Notes: generated by a model not told the origin, from the letters alone. Counted from the stretch's first letter, positions 44,824-54,107 are shown. The stretch: 64,000 nt of DNA from Bacteroidales bacterium (GCA_029007645.1 JAQXIE010000024.1:48072-112071), one strand, 5' to 3'. Program-made: numbers and translations.

Positions 44824-45105
44824 AACCAATACTGACCGCGGATACTTCTGGTTAATATCGTTTACATTTGTGAAGCATTCGACAGAGTCGAAAAACCGCA
44901 GTCCGAGAGCCTTATTTGGGGAGGCTCTACGTGCATTATGGGGGCTATTTTCTAACCCTCACAATTATATTAACAATAAAAAACGAAAATTGTTGTATAA
45001 AATATGTTTTATAACATAATTTTTAAACATTGTGTGGTATTCCTTATAGTTCCGGCCTGTTCCTTTTCCTATAATAAAGGCCCTCGCCGGGCGTTTTCTC
45101 ATATA

Positions 45106-47511
45106 ATGAGACAATTGATTACTGCAGCAGCGGTTCTATTGCTGACCGCGCTGACAACATATGCTGCCAATGTTAAAATCTCGGGTCGGGTCATCGACAA
45201 CGAGGACAAGCCCGTGGAGTTTGCCACTGTCCGTGTGGCTAATACTGCCATCGGTACGAATACCAACCTGAAAGGTAATTACGAATTATCGGTGGCCGAG
45301 AAGGACACCATCGAAATGGTGTTCAGCTGTGTGGGCTTCAAGACTGTGCAGCACAAACTTGTCAATCCCAAGGGCGAACTTACGTTGAATGTGCGCCTGT
45401 ATCCCATGGATATTGATCTGAAGGAATTCGAGGTGATCGGTTTTCGAAACAATGTCAACGGCATGCAGACTTTCGATACCGACGCATTTAAGCTTTCGCC
45501 CGATGTGTCGGGTGGCAGCGTGGAGGCAATGATCACGACCATGCCGGGTGTCAACTCCAACAACGAGATGAGTTCGCAGTATTCGGTCCGTGGCGGCACG
45601 TTCGACGAGAACTCCGTATATATCAACGGCATGGAGGTGTATCGTCCGCAGCTTATCCGTTCGGGCCAACAGGAGGGTATGAGTATCATCAATCCCGACA
45701 TGGTGGGGAATCTGAAATTCTCGACCGGTGGATTTCCGGCCCGCTATTCCGACAAGATGTCGTCGGCTCTGGACATAACCTATCGTGAGCCCGAAGCGCT
45801 GGAGGGGGCTCTGACTCTGAGCCTTATGGGTGCAAGCGCGGCTTTCGGCCAGAACTCGGGCAAATTCTCGCAGCTGCATGGCGTGCGCTACAAGCGCAAT
45901 AATTCGTTGCTGGCCACGCAGGATACCAAGGGCGAGTACGATCCGACGTTTTTCGACTATCAGACCAACATGACCTTCAAGCCCAACGACCATTGGAGCA
46001 TTAACCTGATGGGCAATATCTCGCTGAATCACTTCAATTTCACGCCTGCCGACCGTGAGACAACTTTCGGCACATCGCAGGACGCGAAGAATTTCAAGGT
46101 CTATTTTGACGGGGCCGAAAAGGATAAGTTCGAAACTTATTTCGGAGTGCTGACTGCCAATTATCAGCTCAACAAAGCGCATAAATTTCAGATAGGACTC
46201 GGAGGTTACCTATCGAATGAACTCGTGTCCTACGATATTTCGGGCGAGTATTGGCTCGATCAGGCAGGAACCACCGGCGAGGGTGCCGTGGGAGGCGAAC
46301 TCGGTGTCGGCAAATATATGGAGCACTCGCGCAACAGACTGAAAAGTTCCGTGGTGCAGGTTAACCTGAGAGGCCAAAGCCGCGTAAAGATCAATAATTT
46401 TACTTACGGCATCGGCTACCAGCGCCAGAATTTTCGCGACCGAACCAAGGAGTGGGAGTGGCGTGACTCCGCCGGTTATTCATTGCCGCATCTCCCGGAT
46501 GCCCTGCATCTGATCTATAATCTCTCTTCGAAGCAGGATGTGCACATCAACCGTGTGTCGGCTTTTGTGGAGGATGCCATCTACATCACCACCGATAAAG
46601 CTTACCTTACGCTGAATGCCGGCGTACGGATGTCGTACAACGACTTCAACCGCGAGTTCCTGGTTTCCCCCCGCGTCAATCTGTCGCTGAGTCCCACCGG
46701 CATGAACAACTGGATATTCAGGTTCGGTACCGGCATGTATTATCAGAGTCCTTATTATAAGGAATATCGTCGCACTGTGACCGATCCGTTGGGCAACTCC
46801 ACAATTGAATTGAACCACAACATCAAGTCTCCGCTCAGTGTGCAGGCAATTTTGGGCGCGGACTTTACATTCCGGGCCATGAACCGGCCCTTCAAGTTGA
46901 CCGGCGAGGTCTATTATAAGAACATGAGCCGATTGATCAGCTATGAATACGACAACCTGAAAATTGTCTATTCCGGCCAGAACGACTCCAAGGGCTATGT
47001 TATGGGTCTGGATCTGAAACTTTACGGCCAGTTTGTGGAGGGCAGCGATTCCTGGCTCAGTTTCTCCCTGATGAAAACGCAGCAGACCATCGATGGCAAA
47101 AAGGTGCCGATGCCTTCCGACCAGCGGTACTCGGTGTCGCTCTATTTCACCGATTATCTCCCGCGGTTCCCTCGCTTGCGGTTCAATCTGCGTGGTGTCG
47201 TGGCCGACGGTCTGACCGTAACGCCTCCTCACACCTCGAGGGCGGTCAGCTATTTCCGCGCCCCGGCTTACAAGCGTCTGGACATCGGTATCAGCTGGCA
47301 GTTTATCGGAAGCCCCGACCAGAAACCGATTACCCGCAAATTCTGGCGCAGTTTCAAGAACCTGACACTGGCGCTCGATGTCTTCAATCTGCTTGATATC
47401 ACCAATGTCAGCAGCTACTATTGGGTCACCGATGTAAACAATATCCAGTATGGAGTTCCGAATTACCTGACCCGTCGGCAGTTCAATGTCCGGTTGGCAA
47501 TGGAATTCTGA
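45106..47511 (+). CDS. TonB-dependent outer-membrane receptor with carboxypeptidase-like N-terminal domain
   Basis: 801 residues from the ATG at 45106, which opens a signal peptide (MRQLITAAAVLLLTALTTYA); the frame extends 34 codons upstream but without signal or promoter. Domains: CarboxypepD_reg-like Ig domain (about 22-110, KISGRVIDNEDKPVEFATV), plug domain (about 115-215: SVEAMITTMPGVNSNNEMSS, YSVRGGTFDENSVYINGM), then a 22-strand barrel (to the end, finishing NVRLAMEF with terminal Phe). The ligand is unknown; no SusD-like lipoprotein is next to it, so it is probably not a glycan-utilisation pair. The gene is divergent from the lysozyme-like gene across 282 bp in which I see no further gene; a weak promoter match (TAATTTTT at 45017-45024) lies there. 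Confidence 0.88.
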   Translation: MRQLITAAAVLLLTALTTYAANVKISGRVIDNEDKPVEFATVRVANTAIGTNTNLKGNYELSVAEKDTIEMVFSCVGFKTVQHKLVNPKGELTLNVRLYPMDIDLKEFEVIGFRNNVNGMQTFDTDAFKLSPDVSGGSVEAMITTMPGVNSNNEMSSQYSVRGGTFDENSVYINGMEVYRPQLIRSGQQEGMSIINPDMVGNLKFSTGGFPARYSDKMSSALDITYREPEALEGALTLSLMGASAAFGQNSGKFSQLHGVRYKRNNSLLATQDTKGEYDPTFFDYQTNMTFKPNDHWSINLMGNISLNHFNFTPADRETTFGTSQDAKNFKVYFDGAEKDKFETYFGVLTANYQLNKAHKFQIGLGGYLSNELVSYDISGEYWLDQAGTTGEGAVGGELGVGKYMEHSRNRLKSSVVQVNLRGQSRVKINNFTYGIGYQRQNFRDRTKEWEWRDSAGYSLPHLPDALHLIYNLSSKQDVHINRVSAFVEDAIYITTDKAYLTLNAGVRMSYNDFNREFLVSPRVNLSLSPTGMNNWIFRFGTGMYYQSPYYKEYRRTVTDPLGNSTIELNHNIKSPLSVQAILGADFTFRAMNRPFKLTGEVYYKNMSRLISYEYDNLKIVYSGQNDSKGYVMGLDLKLYGQFVEGSDSWLSFSLMKTQQTIDGKKVPMPSDQRYSVSLYFTDYLPRFPRLRFNLRGVVADGLTVTPPHTSRAVSYFRAPAYKRLDIGISWQFIGSPDQKPITRKFWRSFKNLTLALDVFNLLDITNVSSYYWVTDVNNIQYGVPNYLTRRQFNVRLAMEF

Positions 47512-47522
47512 TATTATTTTAT

Positions 47523-47530
47523 TAATTTTG
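47523..47530 (+). promoter_or_regulatory. -7 element upstream of the hisS leader repeat
   Basis: TAATTTTG, exact match to TAnnTTTG, 12 bp after the stop of the TonB receptor gene. Only a poor -33 (AATG, 47499-47502) is present. The expected start point, around 47536, coincides with the first base of the leader repeat (47536-47762). The resulting leader of hisS would be about 250 bases. Confidence 0.55.
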
Positions 47531-47535
47531 CGGAT

Positions 47536-47762
47536 GAAGTTGTCTAAACAAATTTTTATGGTAAGATTTATTAAGATTTTGGAGTGGATTTCTTCGATCG
47601 AACCCCGAAGGGCTCGGGGAGCGTAGGCGACCCAACAGGCAGCGACCTTTCGGTCGGTGCCGATGAGAGCAGAGAAAGACACCCAAAAGATTAATAAAGA
47701 TTGCCATAAAGTTTACACTTCGTCAGAATATTTATAAAACGTAAATTAGGTTAGACAACTTC
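47536..47762 (+). repeat. Leader repeat element, copy 1 (in the 5' leader of hisS)
   Basis: A 227-bp element related to 60964-61157. It is bounded by a perfect 12-bp terminal inverted repeat, GAAGTTGTCTAA (47536-47547) and its complement (47751-47762), and flanked by GAT on both sides (47533-47535 and 47763-47765), like a 3-bp target duplication. Shared with copy 2: a 33-bp block (47552-47584) and a 32-bp block (47682-47713), which are themselves partly complementary (19 of 24 positions). The region between them holds small hairpins (around CCCCGAAGGGCTCGGGG and GACCTTTCGGTC). Between the blocks, copy 1 is 97 bp and copy 2 is 64 bp (difference 33). A frame on the minus strand (47522-47707, beginning MAIFINLLG) is open through the whole element. 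Confidence 0.8.
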
Positions 47763-47785
47763 GATAATTAAATTAAAACAACATT

Positions 47786-49147
47786 ATGGCTCAGAAACCT
47801 GCAATCCCTAAAGGCACCAGAGACTTCTCCGCGATCGAAATGGCGCGCAGAAACTATATATTCGACACGATTAAACGACAGTTCAAACTGTTCGGCTACA
47901 AGCAGATAGAAACTCCGGCCATGGAGAATCTCTCGACCCTGATGGGCAAATATGGTGACGAAGGCGACAAATTGCTCTTCAAGATTCTCAATTCCGGCGA
48001 CTGGATGAAGAATCTTAACGACGAGGAGTTGGCTGGCCGTAACAGTGTCAAACTAACGTCCAAAGTGTCGGAGAAAGGTCTCCGCTACGACCTGACGGTG
48101 CCGTTCGCCCGCTTCGTGGTGCAGCATCGCAACGAATTGCAGATGCCTTTCAAGCGTTTCCAGATCCAGCCCGTATGGCGCGCCGACCGTCCCCAGAAGG
48201 GTCGTTACCGTGAATTCTACCAGTGCGATGCCGATGTGGTCGGCTCCGATTCCCTTAACAATGAACTGGAACTGCTGCAGCTGATCGACGCAGTGTTTGC
48301 CGATCTGGGCATCAATATCATTATAAAAGTCAATAACCGGAAAATTCTTGCCGGTATAGCCGAAGCCATCGGAGCCGCCGATAAGATTGTCGACATCACC
48401 GTGGCAATGGACAAGATCGACAAGATCGGTATTGACAATGTCAACGCGGAATTGCGCGACAACGGAATCTCCGAGGAGAGCATTGCCCTGCTGCAGCCCG
48501 TATTGACCATGTCGGGCAGCAATGAGGAGAAACTGGATCTGATTGCCGACATGCTCAAGGATTCAGAGACCGGTAGTCTGGGCGTGCAGGAGATGCGCGA
48601 GGTGATTGAGGGCATCAACGATCTGGGACATCGCGCGACTGTCGAAGTCGACTTGTCGCTGGCCCGCGGTCTGAATTATTACACGGGAACGATTATTGAA
48701 GTCAAAGCTGCCGATGTTCAGATCGGCAGTATCACCGGCGGCGGCCGTTACGACAACCTTACGGGCGTTTTCGGTATGCCCGGCCTTTCGGGTGTCGGTA
48801 TTTCGTTCGGTGCCGACCGTATTTACGACGTCATGAACCAGCTGGACCTTTATCCCGAGGAGGTCGAGACCTCGGTCAAGGTACTCTTCATCAACTTCGG
48901 CGAGAAGGAATCTCGTCAGGCCATGAAATATGTCAGACAGTTGCGTGAGGCCGGTATCCCGGCGCAGCTGTTCCCCGACAGCGCCAAGATGAAAAAGCAG
49001 ATGTCGTCGGCCGATGCCGATCACATCCCCTTCGTGGCTTTCGTCGGCGAGCAGGAACTGGCCGACGGGTCCTTGATGTTGAAAGATATGGCCACCGGCG
49101 AGCAAACAAATATGACTGTTGATCAGTTAATAGATAAACTGAGATAA
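47786..49147 (+). CDS. hisS: Histidyl-tRNA synthetase
   Basis: 453 residues. Class II catalytic core with motif 2 [19 protein letters not shown], histidine-binding segments [12 protein letters not shown] and [13 protein letters not shown], motif 3 [15 protein letters not shown], and the C-terminal anticodon-binding domain (about 360-453, [23 protein letters not shown] in two parts). Ordinary length for the Bacteroidetes version. The start [19 protein letters not shown] is the family beginning. The leader in front of it contains the repeat element described at 47536-47762, ending 23 bp before the ATG; whether it regulates hisS is not known. Confidence 0.96.
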   Translation: MAQKPAIPKGTRDFSAIEMARRNYIFDTIKRQFKLFGYKQIETPAMENLSTLMGKYGDEGDKLLFKILNSGDWMKNLNDEELAGRNSVKLTSKVSEKGLRYDLTVPFARFVVQHRNELQMPFKRFQIQPVWRADRPQKGRYREFYQCDADVVGSDSLNNELELLQLIDAVFADLGINIIIKVNNRKILAGIAEAIGAADKIVDITVAMDKIDKIGIDNVNAELRDNGISEESIALLQPVLTMSGSNEEKLDLIADMLKDSETGSLGVQEMREVIEGINDLGHRATVEVDLSLARGLNYYTGTIIEVKAADVQIGSITGGGRYDNLTGVFGMPGLSGVGISFGADRIYDVMNQLDLYPEEVETSVKVLFINFGEKESRQAMKYVRQLREAGIPAQLFPDSAKMKKQMSSADADHIPFVAFVGEQELADGSLMLKDMATGEQTNMTVDQLIDKLR

Positions 49148-49175
49148 CTAAAATAAATCCGGGGGCACATCGCAT

Positions 49176-50387
49176 ATGGGAACAATCACGGCACAGGAGT
49201 TTGCAATCAGGCAGCCTTATTATCCGGCTCACCCCGAGCATGAGGCTTACTATCTGAAGATTGCCAATGGTATCTACGAAGTCATTGCTAAGGATGACTT
49301 CGGTTCCGGAATGTCGCAGGGCATGCGCAAACATCTGGCAATGACTCTGGCCGGCTATTTTCAGGATATTGTCGCCGATGCCGGACTCTGGAGATCTTTC
49401 ATCACGGCCAACCGGGAACTTTTCGGCTGGCTTGTTCCGTTCCACGACCTTTCCGAGGATTATGTGGAGTTTGAACTGAACCGGGAAGATATCGAGTTTC
49501 TGGTGTGGTATGATTGTGCCATGCTCGACAGCAACCGGCGTCTTGTCAGCCCCCTTGATCCCGGGCTTGTCGGTCTTGCCGAAAAGATTTTTGAATATCT
49601 TGAAGTCCGCTACGATGAAGCGCCTGTGAACGAGGAATGCAACATAGCCCGAGGACTGAGCTATACTGATCCCGAGGATCAGGAAGACATCATGCATCTT
49701 GCCCGCTGGTTGTTTATGCAGAGCTGGCTGCTTGCCCCCGCGTTTGCAGCGACGTTGCAGCAAATAGCTCTCGAACCCGAAGTCCGCGATGATCGTGAGG
49801 GCATTGTCCTGCAGTCGCGCTTCGATGAGGCTGTGACGGAATATCCCACAGGGCCTCTGGCTCTCTATTCGCCCGAATGGGTCTTCCTGCTCCTGACCGG
49901 CAAGTTGCCCGATACTGCCTACGACAAACAACCCGTCGATGTTCCGGTACATCCATACTACCAGAAATTTATCGCTGCGACCAATGGCAGAAAGATCGCC
50001 TATTTCAGCAATTATGAGGAATTGAACCGTTTTTTCATCCACAGCATGGGTTGGGAGAAAGGGGAGAGGCATCTTGATCAGTTTTCCGACGATCACGATT
50101 TCGTCCTGATGGTCGACGAACACAAGGGAATGTTGCTTGCTAAGAATATCGCGAAGTGCATTGCTGATCCCGACAATCCTCTTTACGATTGGAATTATGC
50201 CTCCGAGCATGCAATTGAACTCCTTACGCAGAGGGGTTTATGCCCTGCCGACCTGCTCAAGTTCATTTTTGCAAACGGATGGCTTTCCGATGCTCATTTT
50301 CTTGATTCTGACAATCATCAGATTGTCGGAAAATACCACGATTTTATAGCACGATGCTATCTTCAGGAATATTATCGTGGCGATTGA
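49176..50387 (+). CDS. Conserved hypothetical protein (unknown fold)
   Basis: 403 residues, no signal peptide, no membrane helix; probably cytoplasmic. Helix-rich with a high share of Tyr, Trp, Asp and Glu. I recognise no catalytic motif; it resembles Bacteroidetes-specific hypothetical proteins (possibly DUF3843 type, an unsure assignment). Distinct pieces: IRQPYYPAHPEHEAYYLKIA near the start, WLFMQSWLLAPAF around 180, and HDFVLMVDEHKGMLLAKNIA followed by a helical C-terminus. It lies 28 bp after hisS and could be co-transcribed with it. Confidence 0.65.
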   Translation: MGTITAQEFAIRQPYYPAHPEHEAYYLKIANGIYEVIAKDDFGSGMSQGMRKHLAMTLAGYFQDIVADAGLWRSFITANRELFGWLVPFHDLSEDYVEFELNREDIEFLVWYDCAMLDSNRRLVSPLDPGLVGLAEKIFEYLEVRYDEAPVNEECNIARGLSYTDPEDQEDIMHLARWLFMQSWLLAPAFAATLQQIALEPEVRDDREGIVLQSRFDEAVTEYPTGPLALYSPEWVFLLLTGKLPDTAYDKQPVDVPVHPYYQKFIAATNGRKIAYFSNYEELNRFFIHSMGWEKGERHLDQFSDDHDFVLMVDEHKGMLLAKNIAKCIADPDNPLYDWNYASEHAIELLTQRGLCPADLLKFIFANGWLSDAHFLDSDNHQIVGKYHDFIARCYLQEYYRGD

Positions 50388-50435
50388 ATTAAACCTTGTA
50401 ACAAATAATTTGTCAATACAATAAAACTCAGAGCG

Positions 50436-51794
50436 ATGAAAAAACTGTTACTGACATTAGGAGTATTGGCGCTGACCCTGCCCGTGATGCAGGCTCAGGA
50501 TGACGACATATACTACAATCCTAATAACGATAAGTCTTCGGCCTCACCCACGTCGGGCAAGAAGTCTAAGAAATCCTACTATATCAAGGATTTCAGCAAC
50601 ATGGATGTCGACGAATATAATCGTGCCAAAGACATGTATTATGAGACCCCGGTCGATACCATCGGCGCCCGGGCTGAGACCGATCAGGATTTCGTGTACA
50701 CCCAGCAGATCCAGAAGTACTACAATCCTACGATTGTGGTCGACAATGCATCTCTGCTCGAGGACGTCCTCAACAATTCCTACGGCAACGTCGAGGTTGT
50801 GATCAATAATTATGGCGAGCCCACTTTTGCTCCCTACTATTATGACTACTACTATCCGTCGCGTTACTACGCCTGGGGACCCTCATGGAGCTGGAACTGG
50901 GGTCCGTTGAGCTGGAGGTGGAACTGGGGTCCGTCGTGGACATGGACATGGGGTCCCTCCTGGTCCTGGAACTGGGGTCCGTCGTGGGCCTGGGGCTGGG
51001 GTCCCGGTTATTATCCCGGCTGGGGTTGGGGTCCCGGTTATTATCCCGGCTGGGGTGGCGGCTGGAGTCGTCCATTCTATGCCGACCGTCGTCCGGGTTC
51101 GCACCGTCCAACACGTCCTGCCGGCGGTTGGGCCCACAATACCGCTCCCGGTTACAACCATAACGGCAGCTACGGACGTCCCGGCAGCTCGAATGTCCGC
51201 GGAAACGGTAACGTTGCAAGTGCAAACCGTCAGCCTACACGCGTATCCGGCAACCGTCGCGGTTATACCCAGACAGCTACGTCTCAGCAGCCAAGTCGCC
51301 TGGACCGTCCCGGAAATTCCGTCTCGGCAAACCGCGCTGAAATTTCACGCCGTATCAACCGTCGTGCCGAAGAACTGGGTCTGTCAAGCGGATCGAACCG
51401 CAACGACCGTACCGGAGCAGCCGGTAATCGAATCCAGGGTAATGTGAATACCAATTCCGGCACAACCAACCGGTCATACAACACGAGCTCTCCGCGCCGT
51501 TATAACAACGCCACAACGACAACGCGAACCTATAACAACGGCTCTTCGGTCAACAGCAACTCGAACCGTAGCTACAACAGCAACTCGAACCGCAGCTATA
51601 ACAGCAATTCGAACCGCAGCTATAACAGCAATTCGAACAGCAGCTACAATAGCAACTCGAACCGCAGTTATAACAGCAACTCGAACCGCAGCTACAACAA
51701 CAGCAGCTCGAGCCGAGGCTACAACAGCGGCAGCTCCAGCCGGGGCTACAGCGGTGGCGGTTCCCGTGGCGGTGGCGGTGGTCACAGAAGATAA
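50436..51794 (+). CDS. Secreted low-complexity protein with Trp-Gly-Pro repeats and an Asn/Ser tail
   Basis: 452 residues. Signal peptide (MKKLLLTLGVLALTLPVMQA). Residues 20-140 look folded (YYIKDFSNMDVDEYNRAKDM, DQDFVYTQQIQKYYNPT). Residues 145-210 are seven or eight near-copies of a W-rich unit (WNWGPSW, WTWGPSW, GPGYYPGWGWGP). After 210 the chain is basic and Asn/Ser/Arg/Tyr-rich, and six 8-residue units of the type NSNSNRSY are repeated at about 373-420, encoded by 24-bp tandem repeats at 51552-51695; it ends in GGGSRGGGGGHRR. Possible roles (adhesion, matrix or cell-surface display) are conjecture. The gene ends before a hairpin (51816-51847). Confidence 0.7.
   Translation: MKKLLLTLGVLALTLPVMQAQDDDIYYNPNNDKSSASPTSGKKSKKSYYIKDFSNMDVDEYNRAKDMYYETPVDTIGARAETDQDFVYTQQIQKYYNPTIVVDNASLLEDVLNNSYGNVEVVINNYGEPTFAPYYYDYYYPSRYYAWGPSWSWNWGPLSWRWNWGPSWTWTWGPSWSWNWGPSWAWGWGPGYYPGWGWGPGYYPGWGGGWSRPFYADRRPGSHRPTRPAGGWAHNTAPGYNHNGSYGRPGSSNVRGNGNVASANRQPTRVSGNRRGYTQTATSQQPSRLDRPGNSVSANRAEISRRINRRAEELGLSSGSNRNDRTGAAGNRIQGNVNTNSGTTNRSYNTSSPRRYNNATTTTRTYNNGSSVNSNSNRSYNSNSNRSYNSNSNRSYNSNSNSSYNSNSNRSYNSNSNRSYNNSSSSRGYNSGSSSRGYSGGGSRGGGGGHRR
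51552..51695 (+). repeat. Six 24-bp tandem repeats inside the low-complexity secreted protein gene
   Basis: Units begin at 51552, 51576, 51600, 51624, 51648 and 51672, each encoding NSNSN(R/S)SY. They vary mainly at third codon positions (AAC/AAT, CGT/CGC, TAC/TAT), so the peptide is kept. Not a CRISPR array: no spacers and in-frame with the gene. Confidence 0.9.
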
Positions 51795-51815
51795 TTTTAC
51801 TGATTGAACATATAG

Positions 51816-51847
51816 ACTCATCCGAGCCTTAGTTGGTTCGGATGAGT
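51816..51847 (+). terminator. Hairpin terminator after the low-complexity protein gene
   Basis: Perfect 10-bp stem ACTCATCCGA (51816-51825) / TCGGATGAGT (51838-51847), extended by three more pairs (one G-T) into the loop. The following sequence TTAAAATTT is A/T-rich rather than a pure T-run, so it is likely but not certain. Confidence 0.6.
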
Positions 51848-51906
51848 TTAAAATTTAAAAACATGCAATTTGGAATCACCATGTTGCGCTCAATAATTGA
51901 AACCAC

Positions 51907-53649
51907 ATGAATATGAATAAAATATCCGTATTATTATTGGCGGGGGCCGTGAGCGGAACCATGATGGCACAGGACCCTACCGACGCATACCGGCTTTCGA
52001 CTACGGAACTGAACGGTACGGCCCGGTTCATGTCGATGGGTGGTGCGTTCGGTGCTCTTGGCGGTGATCTGTCCACACTGTCTCAGAACCCCGGCGGTAT
52101 AGGCGTTTACCGCAGCAACGAGGTCGGTTTTACAATCAGCCTCGATATGCAGCACAATACGAGCACGTATGCAAACACCTCGTACTCGCTCAATCACACC
52201 ACTTTCAGTTTTAATAATGTCGGTGTGGTCGGCACTCTGAGACTACGGAACAAGGTCATGCCGAATCTGAATCTGGGTTTTACCTACAACAAAGCGGCCT
52301 CGTTCAACCGTCGGTATCGCGGTTCGGTTCCTCAGCTCAAGACATCGCTCTCGAATTATATAGCCGGAATCGCCAACAATTATAATCTGACGGAGCCGGA
52401 TGTCAAGACTACTGATACCTATGATCCTTATACTCCTGGTGTTAACGACCGATATGTTCCCTGGGCTCCCGTTCTGGGATATGACTCTTTCCTGATTACT
52501 CCGGAGGAGCAGCATGACGGCACCACTCATTGGTATGGCCAGTTTGGCGACGGAACCACGGGAACCGGATTTTTCGATGTTCAGGAAAGTGGTTCGATCG
52601 ACGAATACAACATCGCGCTCGGCGGAAACATCGCCAACAAGGTGTTCTGGGGCATGAACTTCGGTATCGTTGACGTCGATTATACCGTATCTTCCATCTG
52701 GCAGGAGAGCCTGCAGAAAGCCTATGTTTATAATCCGAATTATGGTAGAATAGGTCAGCAGAATGCCGATTGGATCATGGACCAGCTTTACAACCTGACC
52801 GGCTCCGGATTCAACTATCAGCTGGGTGTCATCGTGAAGCCGATCCAGGAACTCCGTCTCGGCCTCGCGTTCCACACTCCGACATACTACAATCTGACGG
52901 AGAATTACGCTCCCGACCAGGTGGATTATACTTATAATTTCAAGCATAATCCGGCTCTGAGCGAGAAGGATAATTATGACGGCAACGACTACGCGGAAAC
53001 CAATGGTGGCGTCTCAACCTACGACAAGGTCCGTCTCCAGACTCCTTGGCGTGTGATTGCCAGCGTGGCCGGCGTGATTGGTTCCAAATGCATCGTTTCG
53101 TTCGACTACGAATGGCAGGGATATAAGAAAATGAAATTCAAGGAGCCGAACTATTACAATTATTACAACGACTATTATGACGACTACTATGGCTATGATT
53201 ACTATTATGGCAACTTGCAGTCCGAAGCGCCGTATGTAGCTCAACCGACTCCCATTCAGATGGCCAATGACGCTGTGCGGACAATCTACCGTAACAGTTC
53301 GACAATACGTATCGGCGCGGAATACAGGGTGCTTCCCCAGCTCAGCGTCCGTGCCGGTTTCAACTACAACTGGTCGCCTGTGACAAGCGAGGCCAAATCA
53401 AATCTTGCCAACATACCATCATCGGGAACCTTCTCGTATACTCTCGACAACCAGACGATGTATGTCACGGCCGGTGTCGGTTATCGTATCAAGAGTTTCT
53501 ATGTCGATGCGGCCTACGTATACAAACACACCTCGTCGACCTATACACCCTTCGCCGCCGATCCCTATGATATGGCCGCCACGGCCATGAATGCGAAACT
53601 CGGTCTGAACAACCATAAGGTGGTTCTTTCCGCAGGTTTCAAATTCTAA
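51907..53649 (+). CDS. FadL/OmpP1-type outer-membrane transport protein
   Basis: 580 residues. Signal peptide MNMNKISVLLLAGAVSGTMM (ending in MAQ), a family-typical N-terminal plug region (GTARFMSMGGAFGALGGDLS, followed by TLSQNPGGIGVYRSNEVGFT), then a long beta-barrel with alternating aromatic residues and Tyr/Asp/Asn-rich surface loops; the loop FKEPNYYNYYNDYYDDYYGY stands out for its tyrosines. The final strand HKVVLSAGFKF ends in Phe. FadL-type channels take up hydrophobic compounds such as long-chain fatty acids; Bacteroidetes homologues are often annotated as hemin receptor or OmpP1. It is preceded by a gap of 112 bp with the terminator hairpin. Confidence 0.8.
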   Translation: MNMNKISVLLLAGAVSGTMMAQDPTDAYRLSTTELNGTARFMSMGGAFGALGGDLSTLSQNPGGIGVYRSNEVGFTISLDMQHNTSTYANTSYSLNHTTFSFNNVGVVGTLRLRNKVMPNLNLGFTYNKAASFNRRYRGSVPQLKTSLSNYIAGIANNYNLTEPDVKTTDTYDPYTPGVNDRYVPWAPVLGYDSFLITPEEQHDGTTHWYGQFGDGTTGTGFFDVQESGSIDEYNIALGGNIANKVFWGMNFGIVDVDYTVSSIWQESLQKAYVYNPNYGRIGQQNADWIMDQLYNLTGSGFNYQLGVIVKPIQELRLGLAFHTPTYYNLTENYAPDQVDYTYNFKHNPALSEKDNYDGNDYAETNGGVSTYDKVRLQTPWRVIASVAGVIGSKCIVSFDYEWQGYKKMKFKEPNYYNYYNDYYDDYYGYDYYYGNLQSEAPYVAQPTPIQMANDAVRTIYRNSSTIRIGAEYRVLPQLSVRAGFNYNWSPVTSEAKSNLANIPSSGTFSYTLDNQTMYVTAGVGYRIKSFYVDAAYVYKHTSSTYTPFAADPYDMAATAMNAKLGLNNHKVVLSAGFKF

Positions 53650-53681
53650 GAAGGGTAGTTGGAATAAAGGGTCCTTAGGAC

Positions 53682-54071
53682 TTATAAAGACTTTGGTTCA
53701 GGCTTCAGGGAGTCAGTCTCTGAGGCCTGAACTGTGTCTTGAGGCATGCGCAGCATAGAGTCGCGACGGGCCACCACGCGGAATATGATTTTGGCCAGCG
53801 TGTCGTTGTCCGCCTCGTTCATTTTCAGGTACAGGTCCGGTGCGTGACGGTCATTGATTTTCGATATCGCGTTATCGAAATTGGTCATAAGCCTCGCCAT
53901 GTCCGAGTCAGGCGCGTGGCTTATGCTGTCGTAATATCTGGCCGCTATTTTTGCCGTTTCCGCTATGACCGCATCGATCTGGTCGCGGTCGGGGTTCTCT
54001 GTTTTTGTGCTGCAGCCGGGCAACATGGATGCGGCAAGCATCAGGCATAGCGTTGAGGGTATAGTTTTCAT
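53682..54071 (-). CDS. Small secreted lipoprotein of unknown function
   Basis: 129 residues. N-terminal signal with lipobox MLPGC (Cys20 lipidated): MKTIPSTLCLMLAASMLPGC. The mature portion is acidic and mostly helical (DQIDAVIAETAKIAARYYDSI, DMARLMTNFDNAISKIND) with a Ser/Lys/Asp tail (TDSLKPEPKSL). I know no function. It faces uvrA divergently and converges with the FadL-like gene. Confidence 0.72.
   Translation of the reverse strand: MKTIPSTLCLMLAASMLPGCSTKTENPDRDQIDAVIAETAKIAARYYDSISHAPDSDMARLMTNFDNAISKINDRHAPDLYLKMNEADNDTLAKIIFRVVARRDSMLRMPQDTVQASETDSLKPEPKSL
53696..53732 (+). other. Hairpin near the end of the lipoprotein gene, downstream of the FadL-like gene
   Basis: A 13-bp stem with one wobble pair, GTTCAGGCTTCAG (53696-53708) / CTGAGGCCTGAAC (53720-53732), loop of 11. 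It lies inside the last codons of the minus-strand lipoprotein gene and about 47 bp beyond the FadL-like stop. There is no T-run on either side, so its role in termination is a guess. Confidence 0.45.
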
Positions 54072-54107
54072 ACATACATAACGCCGCCGTTTTACGTTAT
54101 CTTATAG

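Noticed and set aside
45011..45105. Promoter or longer N-terminus for the TonB receptor
   Set aside because: The extended frame from 45004 has no signal peptide of its own and the promoter match (TAATTTTT) is weak, so I kept the ATG at 45106 and did not list a promoter.
46480..47682. 400-codon minus-strand frame opposite the TonB receptor gene that runs into the leader repeat
   Set aside because: It crosses from antisense of a clear receptor into the repeat and has no family resemblance.
47536..47785. T-box or amino-acid attenuator in front of hisS
   Set aside because: No specifier loop, T-box consensus or His-rich leader peptide is visible, and the same element precedes hrpB, a helicase gene.
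51552..51695. Evenly spaced 24-bp repeats resembling a CRISPR array
   Set aside because: The units are contiguous with no spacers, lie in frame inside a gene and vary at third codon positions. They encode an eight-residue peptide repeat.
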